Shown here: positions 28,625-37,458 of the stretch, in pieces
How the letters are laid out: each line of letters opens with the position of its first letter
How positions within the stretch are numbered: position 1 is the first letter of the stretch
NCBI GenBank assembly: GCA_013216135.1
Contig: JABSOS010000001.1
Span: 62,001-126,000 of the forward strand
Length of the DNA: 64,000 bases
Direction: 5' to 3'
Source: Candidatus Caenarcanales bacterium
GTDB taxonomy: Bacteria; Cyanobacteriota; Vampirovibrionia; LMEP-6097
Translations under genes and position numbers: made by a program
The notes under the pieces: generated by a model
The model's input: the letters and a program-made list of their open reading frames with translations, nothing else
Databases searched by the model: none
What the model was told of the DNA's origin: nothing

Positions 28625-29988
28625 TGAACCTTCCTATTAATGATTCTAATACCCCTTCATGGATAAAGATTAATCCAAATAATAATAATCCAAAAGAAGA
28701 AAGAAAAATCAAGTTACAAAAAGATAAAGTAATAAGCATTGAACAATTACTTTTAAATCTTGACCTTAATAAACTTGAAGATAAAGCATATTATGAAAAA
28801 GTATTAAATAGTGATGAAATGAATTTAGGTACATTTGATCAAAAAAAACTTTTTTCAATCTATTTAAATAATGCAGAAATTGAAGATGATAATGATTTTT
28901 TTCTCAACTATGCTATCAGAAAAAACTTTTTTGAATCACCTATGAAATTTTCAGACGAATTAGATTTAGAACCTATAACTCTGTTAAAAAATCTAATAAG
29001 AAAATATTTCCATAAACCAGAAATAATAGAAAAGGTTATTTCTGATATAGATACAAAAAAACTTGATCTGTTAATCAATGATAATGAAGAAAATATATTT
29101 CATTGTATTGCAGATTCTGGATTAGCATTATTGAACAATATAACGAATGATGAATTAATACGTGAAAGAATACCTGAAATAGAAGAAATTTCAAAAAAGA
29201 AAGAAATTAATTACGAAGAACAAAGTACTCTAGAGTCTAAATTTGAATTACAAAAAACAAAACAAAGACTTGAAGACTTAGGTAAAACTAAATTAGAAAT
29301 ATTTGAAGATATAAAAAAATCAATTCAATATATTCTAAAAAAACAATCTTTTTTATTACTAGACCAAGAAGATAAAAATGGATATAAACCATATGAAATA
29401 GCGTTAGCTAATAATAATTTTTTCTTAAGTCAAGAACTCAAAAAACCAGAAAAATCAAATCAAGAAATTGATGTAACTAAAGTGAGTATCAATGATGTAG
29501 AAAATATATACTTAAAATCCTTTCTACATAAATGGTTAAAATCTTTAATCATTAAACCAAAAGAATTATATTTTTACCGTAAAGATGGATCAATCAAACA
29601 ATTTGTAGAAAAATTATCATCAATTCAAGTTAATAAAGAATTAGAAAAGAAGTATATTAAAAATCAAAAGAATCTCCTAGAACTTTATATAAATTCATTA
29701 CCAATAAAATTAATAAACAAACTATTGATAAACAAAACAAATAATCAAAGTTCTAATAAAAAATCTGAAACAAACAATACACCTAAAAAATTACCATTAT
29801 CTAGAAACATAATGAAGAAAAATATAAAAACCCTCTTTAAATTCTATGAAAATGAAAAGAATAAGTTTTTAGAATTATTCAATTCCCTTGTTAAAAGAGA
29901 ACTTAAAGATAAGGAAATTCATGATGATGCTCAAAATTTAATTTACGAAATAAATAAAATACTAACTACACAGACTTCAGCGGCATAA
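28624..29988 (+). CDS. Hypothetical protein with degenerate ankyrin-like segments
   Basis: A 454-residue, very Lys/Asn-rich protein without signal peptide. Two stretches look like weak ankyrin repeats: NDNEENIFHCIADSGLALLNN (about 156-176) and DQEDKNGYKPYEIALANNNF (about 244-263), the second with the N-G-x-x-P-x-x-x-A core. The rest is helical, with no recognised motif. It starts on the last base of the pabB stop (TAATG), so it is translationally coupled to a folate gene although nothing suggests a metabolic role. Its 3' end overlaps the end of the convergent dnaN by 23 bp. Confidence 0.55.
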   Translation: MNLPINDSNTPSWIKINPNNNNPKEERKIKLQKDKVISIEQLLLNLDLNKLEDKAYYEKVLNSDEMNLGTFDQKKLFSIYLNNAEIEDDNDFFLNYAIRKNFFESPMKFSDELDLEPITLLKNLIRKYFHKPEIIEKVISDIDTKKLDLLINDNEENIFHCIADSGLALLNNITNDELIRERIPEIEEISKKKEINYEEQSTLESKFELQKTKQRLEDLGKTKLEIFEDIKKSIQYILKKQSFLLLDQEDKNGYKPYEIALANNNFFLSQELKKPEKSNQEIDVTKVSINDVENIYLKSFLHKWLKSLIIKPKELYFYRKDGSIKQFVEKLSSIQVNKELEKKYIKNQKNLLELYINSLPIKLINKLLINKTNNQSSNKKSETNNTPKKLPLSRNIMKKNIKTLFKFYENEKNKFLELFNSLVKRELKDKEIHDDAQNLIYEINKILTTQTSAA

Positions 29989-31111
29989 TTACATAAATAT
30001 ATTCATTCCCTGTCTCTGGCTTAATTAAAGCTGGGCTTTCATTTGCATTCATGTAAATAACAACATTATCAGAATCTATAACTTTTAGAAAATCCATAAT
30101 GAATCTAACATTGAAATTAATTTCAAGTTCTGAACCTTCGTATTCATTGATTTCTAGAGTTTCTGTAGCGTTACCGAAATCAAGATTTGAACACTCTAAA
30201 GTCATTTGATTTTCTTTAAAAGAAAGTTTAACCATGTTGGTAACTTCATTTGCCATAACTGCAACTCTATCTAAAGCTGCTTGAAAATCTTTTCTACTAA
30301 CTACTGCTTTTTTATCATGCCCACCAGGAACGAGTTCCATGTAGTTAGGATATTCACCTTCTAAAATTCTAGAAACTACATATCTATCTTCTGTTTTGAA
30401 CACTACTTGAGAAGATAAAAATGCGATTTGAACATTATCGTCAACACTAGTATCTAAAATTTTCTGAACATCTAGAATAATTTTAATCGGAACGATTACT
30501 GCTTTATTAGCAAAACTAGGGTTTTCACCTAAATTATCTAATTTAAGTGAATAAGCTGAAAGCCTGCCACCATCAGAACTTGCAAATTCTAGAAAGTATT
30601 CTTTTTCTTCTGTTTCTTTTATCCCAATATAAATTCCACCTAAAATATTATTAAGATCAAATCTAGAAGCTGAGATTTGGACAACATTTATTAAACTAAG
30701 AAATTCTTGTCTATTAATAGTTATAAAATCTTGACCTGTTAAATCAGGTTTTTCAAAAGCTGGGAAATCATCTCCAGGTAAGCCAATTAAATCAAATTTG
30801 ATTTTCTCTGAACCAATTTCTAAAACTTTTTTTTCATCTTCCATATGAAGATTTAATTCTTCATCAGAAAACTTACTTGAAATTTCTTCAATTTTTTTTG
30901 CAGAAATAGCTACTGCACCTTCTGCTTGATTTTGAGAAGGAATTGTCGCTTCAATCCAAAAATCTAAATCAGTCGCATTTAATAGAAGTTTTTCTTGAAG
31001 TGTTTTTAAATAAATATTATTCAAAATTGGCTGAATCCCTTTAGCTGGGACAGCTTTTGCAACAGACTTGATAGCCTTATCTAATAATTTCTGAGAAACC
31101 TTTAGCTGCAT
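29966..31111 (-). CDS. dnaN: DNA polymerase III beta subunit (sliding clamp)
   Basis: Encodes the ring clamp that tethers DNA polymerase III to the template. At 381 residues it has the normal length for three clamp domains. Recognisable blocks: N-terminal LLDKAIKSVAKAVPAKGIQPILNNIYL, NATDLDFWIEATI, EGAVAISAKKIEEI, LGGIYIG with DGGRLSAYSLKL, the RILEGEYPNYMELVP loop, SRKDFQAALDRVAVMANE, and the C-terminal PALIKPETGNEYIYVIMPLKS that ends the third domain at the partner-binding pocket. TATATT lies 8 nt before the ATG, so the message may be leaderless. No dnaA, recF or gyrB neighbour is present. Upstream lies a 238-bp, very AT-rich gap. Confidence 0.95.
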   Translation of the reverse strand: MQLKVSQKLLDKAIKSVAKAVPAKGIQPILNNIYLKTLQEKLLLNATDLDFWIEATIPSQNQAEGAVAISAKKIEEISSKFSDEELNLHMEDEKKVLEIGSEKIKFDLIGLPGDDFPAFEKPDLTGQDFITINRQEFLSLINVVQISASRFDLNNILGGIYIGIKETEEKEYFLEFASSDGGRLSAYSLKLDNLGENPSFANKAVIVPIKIILDVQKILDTSVDDNVQIAFLSSQVVFKTEDRYVVSRILEGEYPNYMELVPGGHDKKAVVSRKDFQAALDRVAVMANEVTNMVKLSFKENQMTLECSNLDFGNATETLEINEYEGSELEINFNVRFIMDFLKVIDSDNVVIYMNANESPALIKPETGNEYIYVIMPLKSV

Positions 31112-31368
31112 GATTTAAAAATATACCAAGTTTTTAAAAGGTTTTGCTTTTATTTTTTTATATATTTCTTTTTTTTAATTTCTTATTCTTTAGTAGTTAT
31201 ATAGGCTGTTTTAATTGTTCAAAACTTTGTATTTTACTTTTAAATCTAAGAATTAAATATGTAGAAAACTAATTTAAACTTTGTTGATTTAGATCTTGAC
31301 TTTTTTGAATCTTAGAAAAAAACTGATTCACTCGTGTCAGAAATTTTTTTTAAAAGTTTTCTACATAT
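31112..31368. promoter_or_regulatory. AT-rich dnaN upstream region with 14-bp inverted repeat; possible replication or regulatory site
   Basis: The gap between dnaN and the pth-cysC fusion is rich in T and A runs. ATATGTAGAAAACT (31257-31270) and its exact reverse complement AGTTTTCTACATAT (31355-31368) flank 84 bp; the second copy lies in the last codons of pth-cysC. The TTTTCTACA core differs at two positions from the DnaA box TTATCCACA. A replication origin near dnaN is known in some bacteria, but the match here is too weak to call one. The dnaN -10 box is at 31120-31125. Confidence 0.3.
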
Positions 31369-32480
31369 CCCTCTTCTATTAACTTGTTTAAAATTTTTTC
31401 AACTGATTCAGCAATTGACTCTTTATCTGTGATAAGCTCTATATCAGGATTTGAGGAGGCCTCATACGGATCCGATATGCCGGTGAAATTTTTAATTTCT
31501 CCAGAACGTGCTCTAGCATAGAGTCCTTTAACATCTCTTTCTTCTACTTTTTTGAGGCTTGCGTTAACAAAAACTTCCATAAAATTTTTACTATAAGATC
31601 TAGCCATTTGCCTTGCTTCTTCATAAGGAGCTATAACTGGCACTACGACTAGCACTCCATGTTTTGAAATTTTTCCGGCTAAAAATGCTATTCTTTTTAT
31701 GTTAGTAAATCTGTCTTCCTTACTAAAGGTTAGACCTTGATTTAAGTTATCTCTTATTTCATCCCCATCTAGTAGTTCTAGAGGGAATTCCTTATTGTTT
31801 TTAGTAAGCTTTCCTATTAAAGCCTCTGATACAGTAGATTTCCCAGCTCCAGACAAGCCAGTTAACCAAAGTGTAAGTCCTTTCTTTAATTTATATTTCA
31901 TCTTATTCTTTTTCAGCTTAGCATTATGTGCTTTATCATTGGGGTTTTGAATCTTTTCTACAGGTTGACTTAACCACTGATCATATATGAATAAAGAGTC
32001 TTCAAAAACTTTATTTCTTTTTTCTTGCTCTTCTTTTGTAAATTTACTTAAAACAAACTTCGCTCTTTTATCACCACCAGGGTCTGGTCCGACACCGATT
32101 CTTATCCTACTGAAGTTTTTACCACCTATTTTTCTAGTGATATCTTCTATTCCATGCTGCCCGCCAGCACCACGGTTAAAAGCAAATTTAACTATTTCGT
32201 AGTTTAAACTTACTTCGTCTTGAATAACTAAAATATCTTCTCTTTTTATTTTATAGAAGCAAGCTATTTTATTAACAGCATCCCCAGATAAATTCATATA
32301 AGTAGTAGGCTTTGCAAAAATAATATTATTTGCTTTCGCGACTTCTGCTTTTAACTTTTTTTCTTTATTGAAAGTTAAATTTAATTTATTTGCAAGAAAA
32401 TCGATAAACTCAAAGCCGATATTATGCCTAGTGTTATCGTATTCTTTCCCTATATTTCCTAGTCCAACAACTAACTTCAC
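31350..32480 (-). CDS. Fusion of peptidyl-tRNA hydrolase and adenylylsulfate kinase
   Basis: A 376-residue protein joining two normally separate enzymes. Residues 1 to about 185 are peptidyl-tRNA hydrolase (Pth), which recycles peptidyl-tRNA: LGNIGKEYDNTRHNIG with the catalytic His19, TYMNLSG (Asn63), VIQDEV (Asp88) and GPDPGGDKRAKFVLSKF. The usual GGHNG motif reads GGQHG, so the conserved Asn is His109. Residues about 200-376 are adenylylsulfate kinase (CysC), making PAPS from APS: Walker A GLSGAGKS (208-215), LLDGDEIRDNLN, FTNIKRIAFLAGKI, YARARSGEIKNFTGISDPYE. A Lys-rich linker joins them. The start is GTG 32480 with TATATT 7 nt upstream. A start at the internal Met194 could free CysC, but no ribosome site is obvious. 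Confidence 0.88.
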   Translation of the reverse strand: MKLVVGLGNIGKEYDNTRHNIGFEFIDFLANKLNLTFNKEKKLKAEVAKANNIIFAKPTTYMNLSGDAVNKIACFYKIKREDILVIQDEVSLNYEIVKFAFNRGAGGQHGIEDITRKIGGKNFSRIRIGVGPDPGGDKRAKFVLSKFTKEEQEKRNKVFEDSLFIYDQWLSQPVEKIQNPNDKAHNAKLKKNKMKYKLKKGLTLWLTGLSGAGKSTVSEALIGKLTKNNKEFPLELLDGDEIRDNLNQGLTFSKEDRFTNIKRIAFLAGKISKHGVLVVVPVIAPYEEARQMARSYSKNFMEVFVNASLKKVEERDVKGLYARARSGEIKNFTGISDPYEASSNPDIELITDKESIAESVEKILNKLIEEGYVENF

Positions 32481-32487
32481 ATAAGAA

Positions 32488-32493
32488 AATATA
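32488..32493 (-). promoter_or_regulatory. -10 box (TATATT) at leaderless spacing
   Basis: Minus-strand TATATT ends 7 nt before GTG 32480 of the Pth-CysC fusion gene. Confidence 0.4.
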
Positions 32494-32529
32494 CACTATA
32501 TCTTATAGATACTGTAGAATGTGTTTAAA

Positions 32530-32652
32530 ATGGATGGTGAAGATAGAGAGCAAATATCAGAAGTTCTAATTAAAATGTTAGGAAATTCTGTTAGTGAAGA
32601 AACTCTCAATCTTGTTTATAGTTTAGTTATAAAGAATACAGAAAACAGTTAA
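32530..32652 (+). CDS. Small acidic protein, 40 residues
   Basis: A short open frame, MDGEDREQISEVLIKMLGNS and twenty more residues, ending one base before the next gene. It reads like a helical acidic peptide (SEETLNLVYSLVI). TAGAAT ends 9 nt before the ATG, and GTG 32521 is an in-frame alternative start adding three residues. Tight spacing to the phosphate-binding-like gene, and the absence of any other reason for the 5' region, support it being real. It could also act as a leader peptide for the downstream gene. No family is recognised. Confidence 0.45.
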   Translation: MDGEDREQISEVLIKMLGNSVSEETLNLVYSLVIKNTENS

Positions 32653-32653
32653 T

Positions 32654-34087
32654 ATGGCGCTCAGTGAACTTGAAATAAAACAACAGATCATACTCGCTGT
32701 CCTTGACTTTTCTACGCATATAGATAGATACACTGCTGAAGAGGTTTCTGATAAAGAAAAAAGGGAACTAATGTCTCTTGCTTTATCTATAAATAATCTA
32801 ATAAATAACCTTTCGCAACCTTTACAGGATATTGCTAAATATAATAATGGCAAATATGTAGCTCCTAAGCATAATAATTACTTAAGAGTAAAACGTTCAG
32901 CTGAACTTGTTTTCTATTATCGTTCTGATTTAAATACCATCTCTATGGACCTAGGAGTAAGTCTAGCAGAAGCAAATCAACTCATAGAAGTTGCTACTAA
33001 TTATATTTGTGACAATATTCCCCTTAAAGATTATAAAAAAGTACCTGTAAAGAAAAAGAAAGTAGCTGATGCACCTCAGCAACAAGCTCCTGTTCCTGAA
33101 CAATCAAAGTCTATTGGTTGTATGGCACCACTTTTATTTTTAATAATGTTAGGTGCCATTAGTTATTTAATGTATGATCGCTTCTTTAATAATCATGCTA
33201 CGCAGTTAACTTCTTTAATGAATGAATATCGAACAGATAAGGATTTAAGTTCATTATCTGTAGCTAGTAAAACTAAGAGAATTTCGATTAATGGTTCATC
33301 TTCTTTAGTAAGAATTTTTGATGATTATAAATCTGGTTTTAAGATTGATAACCCTGAGCTTGATTTAACTTTAGAAAAATCAGACAGTAGTCTTGCTATT
33401 AGTGAACTTATCGAAGGGAAAATAGATTTAGCTTCATGTTCTAGAATACCTAGTATCGCTGAAAGAAAAAGAGCTGTAAAAGTTTCAGGTAAAGAGCTTG
33501 TTGATCATAAGATGGCTTTAGATGTAGTCGTAGTAATCGTAAACGAAGCTAATCCTGTAGAAGTAATTTCTGTTGAAGATTTACAGAAAATATTTTCTAC
33601 TGAAAATGTTTCATGGAAGTATTTCGGCGGTAAAGATACTCCAGTTAAGAAATACTCTAAAACATTCCACCATGGAACTGTGAGCTTCTTTAGAGAGAGA
33701 GTTCTTTATGGAGATAAATTTGCTCCTGATGTTACTCAGATATATGATGTGAAACAAGTTATGGATTTTGTTGAAGATGATCCTACAGCTATTTCTTATG
33801 CAAGTCTTAGTGATGTTAAAGATCGAAATGTAAAGATTCTTAAGATAGCGACTATCTTTGAAGAGAAAGGAGTTTCTCCAGTGGCTTACACTACAATCAA
33901 TGGTGAAAAGAGAATGACTATTGATAAAGAAAAAGTAAGAAAAGGGCAGTACCCACTTTCTAGATATCTTTATTTAGTTAGTGCAGGAAAGATTACTAGT
34001 AATGTCGCTAAATTTATTGATTATATGAGAAGCGGTAGTGTTCAGTCACAGCTTCATAAGTATAATATTGTTAGTATTTATGATTAG
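32654..34087 (+). CDS. Membrane-anchored phosphate-binding-like (PBP) protein with cytoplasmic N-terminal domain
   Basis: A 477-residue protein with an N-terminal domain (1 to about 150), helical and unrecognised, then one membrane helix (about 155-176, CMAPLLFLIMLGAISYLMY). The C-terminal domain resembles PstS-type periplasmic binding proteins: ISINGSSSLVRIFDDYKSGF, EGKIDLASCSRIPS, VVVVIVNEANPVEVISVEDLQKIFS, then FRERVLYGDKFAPD and AISYASLSDV. The ligand-binding GSSS and SR elements are present, so binding of phosphate or a similar anion is plausible. The topology (cytosol, membrane, outside sensor) looks like a signalling receptor rather than an ABC-transport binding protein, and no pstCAB genes are near. 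It follows the 40-residue gene by 1 bp. Confidence 0.75.
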   Translation: MALSELEIKQQIILAVLDFSTHIDRYTAEEVSDKEKRELMSLALSINNLINNLSQPLQDIAKYNNGKYVAPKHNNYLRVKRSAELVFYYRSDLNTISMDLGVSLAEANQLIEVATNYICDNIPLKDYKKVPVKKKKVADAPQQQAPVPEQSKSIGCMAPLLFLIMLGAISYLMYDRFFNNHATQLTSLMNEYRTDKDLSSLSVASKTKRISINGSSSLVRIFDDYKSGFKIDNPELDLTLEKSDSSLAISELIEGKIDLASCSRIPSIAERKRAVKVSGKELVDHKMALDVVVVIVNEANPVEVISVEDLQKIFSTENVSWKYFGGKDTPVKKYSKTFHHGTVSFFRERVLYGDKFAPDVTQIYDVKQVMDFVEDDPTAISYASLSDVKDRNVKILKIATIFEEKGVSPVAYTTINGEKRMTIDKEKVRKGQYPLSRYLYLVSAGKITSNVAKFIDYMRSGSVQSQLHKYNIVSIYD

Positions 34088-34109
34088 TGGCAATTAATTG
34101 TTGGTTTTA

Positions 34110-35024
34110 CTAGTCTGACAATAATTTTTTTGAAATTTCTGAAATATTATAGTTTTGTTTTGAAAGAATTTCACCAGTATACCTTGTTACATCAACACTT
34201 GGTCTTTTAGTAATTGTTTGTATATCATTTTTATCTAATTTTAGATTTACATCAATAGGTGATTTTACTTCTATTAAATCAGGTTCTCCTATTACGCTTT
34301 TAACTGGGGTGCCTATAAAATCATCTAAATATCTAAGCATTCCAGAAACTATCTTTATTTGTTGAGTATAATTTTGTTCTAATTTAGATGAGATATTTTT
34401 TTCTATTTCTTCAAGTGATTGGTTCCTCATTATTTCTAATTTATGAGCTATATCAGTATTCTTTTCCGATTTGAAGAACTGAATATCTTCATCTAATTTA
34501 TTTCTAAAAGCAACTTCTCCTTTAGTTTTTAGTAATTGATAATATGTTAAATCTCTATAGAAGTCTGTGAAATTATTTTCTAGATTAATATCGGTATCCA
34601 TTTCAATTTGAAATGGATAATCTCCTATACCTGTGTAATCTGTCCCAAATAAGCTTATTTTATGTGATTTAGAAGTATGTTGACTGCTTGGTATATCATA
34701 TCTGTTAAGTTCATTGTCAGTAAATCTTTTTTCTAAATTTTCTGGAGTATATGGGTCTATTTCTGATAGATTCATACAGTAAGCCATTGCTGCTGCTGGT
34801 TCCCATTGAAGTTTATTAATTGTTGTTGCGTTCCATGTTTGGAAATTCTGCGAGGAGAGTGGTTTATGTAATTTTTCAATCTCATCTTCAACTGTAAAGA
34901 ATTTACCACTATCTATTTTTTTTTGATTTGGTTCCAAATGTTCTTTTAAAGCATCTGTTATTTCTTGTCTTGTTTCATTTGATTTGAAATTATTATTCCA
35001 TGATAATTTTAGTCTCATCGTCAT
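34110..35024 (-). CDS. Hypothetical protein
   Basis: A 304-residue protein without signal peptide, membrane segment or recognised motif. It is polar (Asn, Lys, Asp-rich), with one Cys and a distinctive central SLFGTDYTGIGDYPFQIEMDT. The second half is helical, then Val/Ile-rich at the end. ATG 35024 is supported by TATTAT 8 nt upstream; a second ATG two codons on is possible. It converges with the phosphate-binding-like gene (22 bp between stops) and stands alone. No function is proposed. Confidence 0.55.
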   Translation of the reverse strand: MTMRLKLSWNNNFKSNETRQEITDALKEHLEPNQKKIDSGKFFTVEDEIEKLHKPLSSQNFQTWNATTINKLQWEPAAAMAYCMNLSEIDPYTPENLEKRFTDNELNRYDIPSSQHTSKSHKISLFGTDYTGIGDYPFQIEMDTDINLENNFTDFYRDLTYYQLLKTKGEVAFRNKLDEDIQFFKSEKNTDIAHKLEIMRNQSLEEIEKNISSKLEQNYTQQIKIVSGMLRYLDDFIGTPVKSVIGEPDLIEVKSPIDVNLKLDKNDIQTITKRPSVDVTRYTGEILSKQNYNISEISKKLLSD

Positions 35025-35088
35025 AAATCTAGATAATATGATAAAATTGGGTATTATCTAGATTTATTTATTATTTTTTAATATTCCA

Positions 35089-36147
35089 TTAAAGCCCAGC
35101 AGCCAAATCTTTAATAGATTTCTCGGTATTTTCCCAGTCTAAACACTTATCAGTGATCGAAACACCATATTTTAACTGTGTTAAATCATCAGGGATAGAT
35201 TGGTTACCACCATGGATATTACTTTCAATCATAAATCCACAGATTGATTCATTACCATTTTGTTTTTGATCAAGAATAGACTTTAAAACATCAGGTTGTT
35301 TATAAGGATCTTTACCTGAGTTTTCATGGTTACAGTCAATAATAATTTTACTATCAATTTTTGCTGATTTTAATTCTTCTTCATATTTAGAAACATTTTC
35401 AGCACAGTAGTTAGGTCCACCTTTACCGCCACGTAAAACTATGTGACAGTTTGGGTTTCCTTTCGTATGATAAATCGCAACTTTACCTTCATCTTGGTGA
35501 ATACCTAGAAAAGAGTGTGGTGCTCTTGATGATTTAATTGCGTTGATTGCAACGTTTACATCACCATTAGTAGCATTTTTAAAACCTACAGGCATAGATA
35601 GTCCACTCGACATTTCTCTATGGGTCTGTGATTCAGTAGTTCTCGCTCCGATAGCTACCCAAGAAACTAGATCAGCTATATATTGTGGCACTAGAGGATC
35701 TAACATCTCAGTTGCACACGGCACTCCAAGCATGTTTATAGTTTTTAAAATTCTTCTAGCTGTTCTTAAACCTTCTTCCATATGGAATGAACCATTTAAA
35801 TGTGGGTCATTTATCATTCCTTTCCAACCAGTAGAAGTTCTTGGTTTTTCAAAATAAACTCTCATTATAAGTTCGATTTTGTCACCTACTTCCTTTCTAA
35901 TTTTTGCTAATTTTTCAGCGTAATGAAAAGCAAGTTCTTGATCGTGGATAGAACAAGGTCCGACGATAGCAACTAGTCTATTATCTTTACCTTGGATGAT
36001 GTTTGAGACTTTTTCTCTACTTTGATAAACAAATTCTGATAACTCATCAGTAATAGGAATTTCCTCTCCAATGCTTTTAGGAGTGGCAAGTTCATCAACC
36101 TTATCTATGTTGACATTGAATACTTTAGTTTTTTCTAAATTTTTCAT
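35089..36147 (-). CDS. aroG: 3-deoxy-D-arabino-heptulosonate 7-phosphate (DAHP) synthase, class I
   Basis: First step of the shikimate pathway: condenses phosphoenolpyruvate and erythrose 4-phosphate. At 352 residues from ATG 36147 it equals E. coli AroG (350); the frame is open to 36315, but that extension runs into the peroxiredoxin gene. Motifs: LVAIVGPCSIHD, MRVYFEKPRTSTGWKGMINDP, ATEMLDPLVPQYIADLVSWVAIGARTTESQTHREMSSGLSMPVGFKN, HIVLRGGKGGPNY, IIDCNHENSGKDP, GFMIESNIHGGNQ and YGVSITDKCLDWE. These are the AroF/G/H (type I-alpha) signatures, including metal ligands Cys, His, Glu and Asp. Which amino acid inhibits it cannot be told by eye. It is divergent from peroxiredoxin across 140 bp. 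Confidence 0.93.
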   Translation of the reverse strand: MKNLEKTKVFNVNIDKVDELATPKSIGEEIPITDELSEFVYQSREKVSNIIQGKDNRLVAIVGPCSIHDQELAFHYAEKLAKIRKEVGDKIELIMRVYFEKPRTSTGWKGMINDPHLNGSFHMEEGLRTARRILKTINMLGVPCATEMLDPLVPQYIADLVSWVAIGARTTESQTHREMSSGLSMPVGFKNATNGDVNVAINAIKSSRAPHSFLGIHQDEGKVAIYHTKGNPNCHIVLRGGKGGPNYCAENVSKYEEELKSAKIDSKIIIDCNHENSGKDPYKQPDVLKSILDQKQNGNESICGFMIESNIHGGNQSIPDDLTQLKYGVSITDKCLDWENTEKSIKDLAAGL

Positions 36148-36287
36148 ATTCTTGGACTGATAATCATACCATGTTGGTGTATAATCAAACTTGTTATTGT
36201 GGCTTGGTCTAAGGATATCAAGCTTTAAGAAGGCTTTATATTTTAAATTTAAAGTCTGCCGATAATAACAAGAAAAAGGAGATAAAC

Positions 36288-36887
36288 ATGGGAGTATTAG
36301 TAGGAAAAGAAGCACCAGATTTTACAGCTGATGCAGTAGTAAATGGAACTGAGTTCAAGCAAATCAAATTAAGTGATTTTAAAGGTAAGAAGTATGTTGT
36401 ATTATTCTTCTACCCATTAGATTTCACATTCGTTTGCCCAACTGAATTACACGCGTTCCAAGCAAAATTAGAAGAATTTAACAGTTTAGATACAGAAGTT
36501 ATCGGTGTATCTGTTGACTCTAAGTTCTCTCACTTCGCTTGGTTAAACACTGATAAGAAAGAAGGCGGAATTAAAGGTGTTAAGTATGCTTTAGTTTCTG
36601 ACCTTAAAAAAGAAATCGCTGAAGCTTATGATGTTGTTGAAGAAAACATGGGAGTAGCTTTCAGAGGTTTATTCTTAATCGACAAAGAACAAACAGTTCA
36701 ACACCAAGTTGTTAACAACTTACCTTTAGGAAGAAACATCGATGAAGCTATCCGTATGGTTAAAGCTCTTCAGTTCTTCGAGAAGAATGGTGAAGTATGC
36801 CCAGCAAACTGGAACGAAGGTGATAAAGCTATGAAGCCTAACGAAGATGGTCTTAAAGATTACTTCAATGAAGCTGTAACTGCTTAG
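36288..36887 (+). CDS. 2-Cys peroxiredoxin (AhpC/TSA family)
   Basis: Thiol peroxidase reducing H2O2 and organic peroxides; cytoplasmic. A 199-residue typical 2-Cys enzyme. The peroxidatic Cys50 is in [17 protein letters not shown] and the resolving Cys171 in NGEVCPANW near the C terminus. [18 protein letters not shown] is the usual segment before the second cysteine. A perfect AAAGGAGA ribosome site precedes the ATG and codons are more uniform than in neighbours, pointing to high expression. A UUCG-loop terminator follows, so it is a monocistron. It would clear peroxide made by the superoxide dismutase at 39.2 kb and by the flavin oxidases; its reductant is not in the window. Confidence 0.95.
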   Translation: MGVLVGKEAPDFTADAVVNGTEFKQIKLSDFKGKKYVVLFFYPLDFTFVCPTELHAFQAKLEEFNSLDTEVIGVSVDSKFSHFAWLNTDKKEGGIKGVKYALVSDLKKEIAEAYDVVEENMGVAFRGLFLIDKEQTVQHQVVNNLPLGRNIDEAIRMVKALQFFEKNGEVCPANWNEGDKAMKPNEDGLKDYFNEAVTA

Positions 36888-36918
36888 TTAATAACTTTAT
36901 AATTGTTAATATTGTCTT

Positions 36919-36945
36919 AAGCCTTCCTTCGGGGAGGCTTTTTTG
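36919..36945 (+). terminator. Intrinsic terminator after peroxiredoxin
   Basis: AAGCCTtCC-TTCG-GGgAGGCTT followed by TTTT: a GC-rich stem capped by a UUCG tetraloop closed by C-G, with a U-run. Very strong. Confidence 0.85.
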
Positions 36946-36962
36946 TGTGCTAAAAATAAGAT

Positions 36963-37388
36963 ATGTCAGTCAGTCGTCCTAATATTATTAATTTACCGGA
37001 ATCTTTTCCTATAAGAAAGGCGCAAGATTTTACTAAATGGATTGATCTGCTTCTAAAACTTGATCTTGGTAAAGAAGAAGTCTCTAAGGAAAGTAGTAAT
37101 CCAAGAAATTCTTCAAGAAATATCTCTATTGAAGCTTTATCAAAAGCTGCCCCTGTATTATCAGGTCAATTGCAGCAGGCTGTAGATTCTCTTCAAGGAA
37201 TAGGAATTGGGCGTAAAGTTTCTAGACTTGGAGAGAATAATTTTTCACTTAATATTGTTAGTAACTCTGAGATTCAGATGCAACAGTTCAGCCCTGATAT
37301 TGAAAAATTGACTTTGGGAATTCATGATGGAAAGTTAACAAGTGTAAAAGTTTCGAGAGAAGCAATAACTAGCTATCGCTATAATTAA
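36963..37388 (+). CDS. Small hypothetical protein
   Basis: A 141-residue soluble protein with no known motif. The N terminus is helical (FPIRKAQDFTKWIDLLLKLD), followed by a Ser/Asn-rich linker, and it ends in a probable beta-rich segment (FSLNIVSNSEIQMQQFS; KLTLGIHDGKLTSVKVS). No cysteines and no signal peptide. It starts 18 bp after the peroxiredoxin terminator, so expression must come from terminator read-through or a promoter overlapping the terminator. It is followed by another orphan gene. Not recognised. Confidence 0.5.
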   Translation: MSVSRPNIINLPESFPIRKAQDFTKWIDLLLKLDLGKEEVSKESSNPRNSSRNISIEALSKAAPVLSGQLQQAVDSLQGIGIGRKVSRLGENNFSLNIVSNSEIQMQQFSPDIEKLTLGIHDGKLTSVKVSREAITSYRYN

Positions 37389-37458
37389 TTTTTGTTTTTT
37401 TATAAGGTATCTGTTAGAATTTCTCCAAACTTAGTTAATTAAATATTTGGAGTAAATC

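Noticed and set aside
36148-36315. N-terminal extension of DAHP synthase with a hydrophobic start
   Set aside because: It would overlap peroxiredoxin and give a protein longer than the family; the start at 36147 gives the usual length.
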